Shown here one piece after another: positions 62,430-64,000 of a stretch of 64,000 nt of DNA. Made by a program: the position numbers and the translations under genes. The notes below the pieces were generated by a model. It worked only from the letters and a program-made list of their open reading frames with translations. It was not told the origin of the DNA and made no database searches. The DNA is from Rhodobacteraceae bacterium LMO-JJ12 (GTDB taxonomy: Bacteria > Pseudomonadota > Alphaproteobacteria > Rhodobacterales > Rhodobacteraceae), in NCBI GenBank assembly GCA_021555075.1, contig JAKGBX010000001.1, positions 1,054,001-1,118,000 of the forward strand. The letters are read 5' to 3'. The stretch's first letter is position 1. Each line of letters opens with the position of its first letter.

Positions 62430-64000
62430 ATGTTTGACACAATTCTGATTGCCAACCGAGGCGAGATAGCCGTGCGCGTTGCCAAAACTGCGCAGGCGTT
62501 GGGCGTGAAGGTCGTGGCGGTCTATTCCGATGCCGACGCCAATGCGGCCCATGTGGCAGCGGCAGACGAGGCGGTCCATATCGGTGGTGCCGCGCCTTCT
62601 GAAAGCTATCTGAAAGGCGATGTGATCATCAAAGCTGCGCTGAACACTGGCGCTCAGGCAATTCACCCCGGCTATGGCTTTCTCAGCGAGAACCCCGATT
62701 TTGTGGCCGCGGTCGAGGCCGCGGGCCTGACCTTCATCGGCCCGTCGCCAGACGCGATCAACGCCATGGGCCTGAAGGATGCGGCCAAGGTGCTCATGGA
62801 GAAGGCCGGAGTGCCCGTGGTGCCGGGCTATCACGGCAGCAATCAGGACCCGGAGCACTTGAATGGGGCTGCCGATGCAATTGGTTATCCCGTGCTGATC
62901 AAGGCCGTCGCAGGGGGCGGTGGCAAAGGTATGCGGCTGGTTGAAAAGAGCGGCGATTTCATGGATGCGCTGGAGTCGGCTAAAAGCGAATCCAAGACCG
63001 CGTTTGGCAACCAAGATGTATTGATCGAAAAGTTCGTCAATCAGCCACGCCACATCGAAGTGCAGGTGTTCGGCGATGGGGAAAAGGCAGTTCATCTGTT
63101 TGAACGCGATTGCTCGCTGCAACGGCGCCATCAAAAGGTGATCGAAGAAGCCCCGGCGCCGGGCATGACGGCTGAGATGCGCGAAGCGATGGGGCGGGCG
63201 GCCGTGCGCGCGGCCGAAGCGATCGGATACAAAGGGGCGGGAACGATTGAGTTCATTGTCGATGGCTCGAACGGGCTGCGCCCGGATGGATTCTGGTTCA
63301 TGGAAATGAACACCCGTTTGCAAGTCGAACATCCTGTTACCGAGGCGATTACCGGCGTTGATTTGGTGGAATGGCAGTTACGGGTGGCAAGCGGCGAAAG
63401 CCTGCCCAAACAACAACAAGAGCTGAGCATTTCGGGCCACGCCTTTGAGAGCCGTCTCTATGCCGAGGATGTTCCGAAAGGATTTCTGCCAGCAACCGGA
63501 ACACTGACACATCTGAGTTTCGCAAGCGTGGCGCGGGCTGACAGCGGTGTGCGCGCCGGGGATACGATTTCACCCTATTATGACCCGATGATTGCCAAGC
63601 TCATCACCCATGGCGCAACCCGTGAGATCGCCTTGAAAAAAATGGCGCGCGCGCTGCGCGAGACGCAGGTGGGTGGCACGGTGACCAATCTGGCATTCCT
63701 CGGCGCGCTTTGTGATCATGAAGGGTTTGCCAAGGGCGATGTGGATACCGGTCTGATTGGCCGGGAACTCGAAAGCCTCGTGGTTGAACCGGTGGCAACA
63801 CCTCGACTGATTGCACAAGCCGCAATGGCAGCGATGGGTTTACTGGGTGCGCCCGCGTGGGACCGCGGATTTTCGCTTTGGCAACCTGAGAAGCGAAACG
63901 TGGTGCTCGATATCGCAGGTGAGCAGCAAACAGTTTCAGTCACCCTGCGCGGTGCTAAATCCGCGGTGGTTCACCTCGCAGAGACTGAAGTTGAGGCACA
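62430..64000 (+). CDS. mccA: Methylcrotonoyl-CoA carboxylase, biotin (alpha) subunit, cut by window end
   Basis: The visible 523 codons cover the biotin carboxylase part. It begins FDTILIANRGEIAVRVAKTA and includes the ATP-grasp loop GGGGKGMRLV, the RDCSLQRRHQKVIEEAP block and FMEMNTRLQVEHPVTE. The C-terminal biotinyl domain lies beyond 64000. With mccB it carboxylates 3-methylcrotonyl-CoA after ivd. AAAAGG precedes the ATG. Confidence 0.93.
   Translation, partial: MFDTILIANRGEIAVRVAKTAQALGVKVVAVYSDADANAAHVAAADEAVHIGGAAPSESYLKGDVIIKAALNTGAQAIHPGYGFLSENPDFVAAVEAAGLTFIGPSPDAINAMGLKDAAKVLMEKAGVPVVPGYHGSNQDPEHLNGAADAIGYPVLIKAVAGGGGKGMRLVEKSGDFMDALESAKSESKTAFGNQDVLIEKFVNQPRHIEVQVFGDGEKAVHLFERDCSLQRRHQKVIEEAPAPGMTAEMREAMGRAAVRAAEAIGYKGAGTIEFIVDGSNGLRPDGFWFMEMNTRLQVEHPVTEAITGVDLVEWQLRVASGESLPKQQQELSISGHAFESRLYAEDVPKGFLPATGTLTHLSFASVARADSGVRAGDTISPYYDPMIAKLITHGATREIALKKMARALRETQVGGTVTNLAFLGALCDHEGFAKGDVDTGLIGRELESLVVEPVATPRLIAQAAMAAMGLLGAPAWDRGFSLWQPEKRNVVLDIAGEQQTVSVTLRGAKSAVVHLAETEVEA

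Overview
The window looks like chromosomal DNA of a marine or soil alphaproteobacterium of the Rhodobacterales (Roseobacter type). This is inferred from gene content: polyhydroxybutyrate genes phaA/phaB, two complete TRAP transporters, a DppABCDF peptide importer, a PotABCD-type importer, an imuA-imuB-dnaE2 mutagenesis cassette, ThyX instead of ThyA, a DUF1178 protein and a leucine-degradation operon. The base composition is GC-rich. I saw no rRNA, tRNA or CRISPR array. Protein names rest on motifs read by eye, not on database searches.

Layout. 1-13.4 kb is core metabolism and housekeeping: phaB (cut by the window start), phaA, an EAL phosphodiesterase, a flavin-reductase-like protein, a GNAT acetyltransferase, an EcsC protein, ptsP, lysC, a short-chain dehydrogenase, DUF1178, a Nudix hydrolase, trpA, ychF and a small HTH protein. 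13.5-26.3 kb is an uptake island: a leftward TRAP transporter, a rightward peptide ABC operon with an embedded M24 peptidase, and a second TRAP transporter. A DEAD-box helicase (26.4-28.4 kb, reverse) and a spermidine/putrescine-type ABC operon (28.8-32.8 kb) follow.

The most interesting region is 33.2-40.3 kb. Eight tightly packed genes lie downstream of a near-perfect FNR/NnrR-type box. They encode a 59-residue membrane peptide, a CuA subunit II, a heme-copper subunit I, a heme O synthase, a SCO1/SenC copper chaperone, a cytochrome b fused to two [4Fe-4S] sites and an MvhD-like domain, an unknown anchored protein, and a hemerythrin. Subunit I keeps every heme and CuB histidine but has Gln where oxygen reductases have the cross-linked Tyr. 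I therefore read the operon as a nitric-oxide-reductase-like respiratory or detoxification system (sNOR-like) with its own unusual quinol/iron-sulfur electron module, rather than an ordinary oxidase.

40.4-49.0 kb holds kynureninase, the imuA-imuB-dnaE2 mutasome, an IS3-family remnant and a MATE exporter. 49.2-53.4 kb holds aspC with two small co-translated unknown genes (reverse), an XRE regulator, sdhE, a MarR regulator, a decayed second transposase and glyoxalase I. 53.5-56.0 kb holds a surface-lipoprotein/Slam-type exporter pair. 56.2-58.8 kb holds thyX and small genes. 58.9-64 kb is the leucine/isovalerate operon (ivd, mccB, a small membrane protein, mccA cut by the window end).

A recurring design is visible: in all four solute-binding-protein transport operons a hairpin sits directly after the binding-protein gene, which would lower expression of the downstream components.
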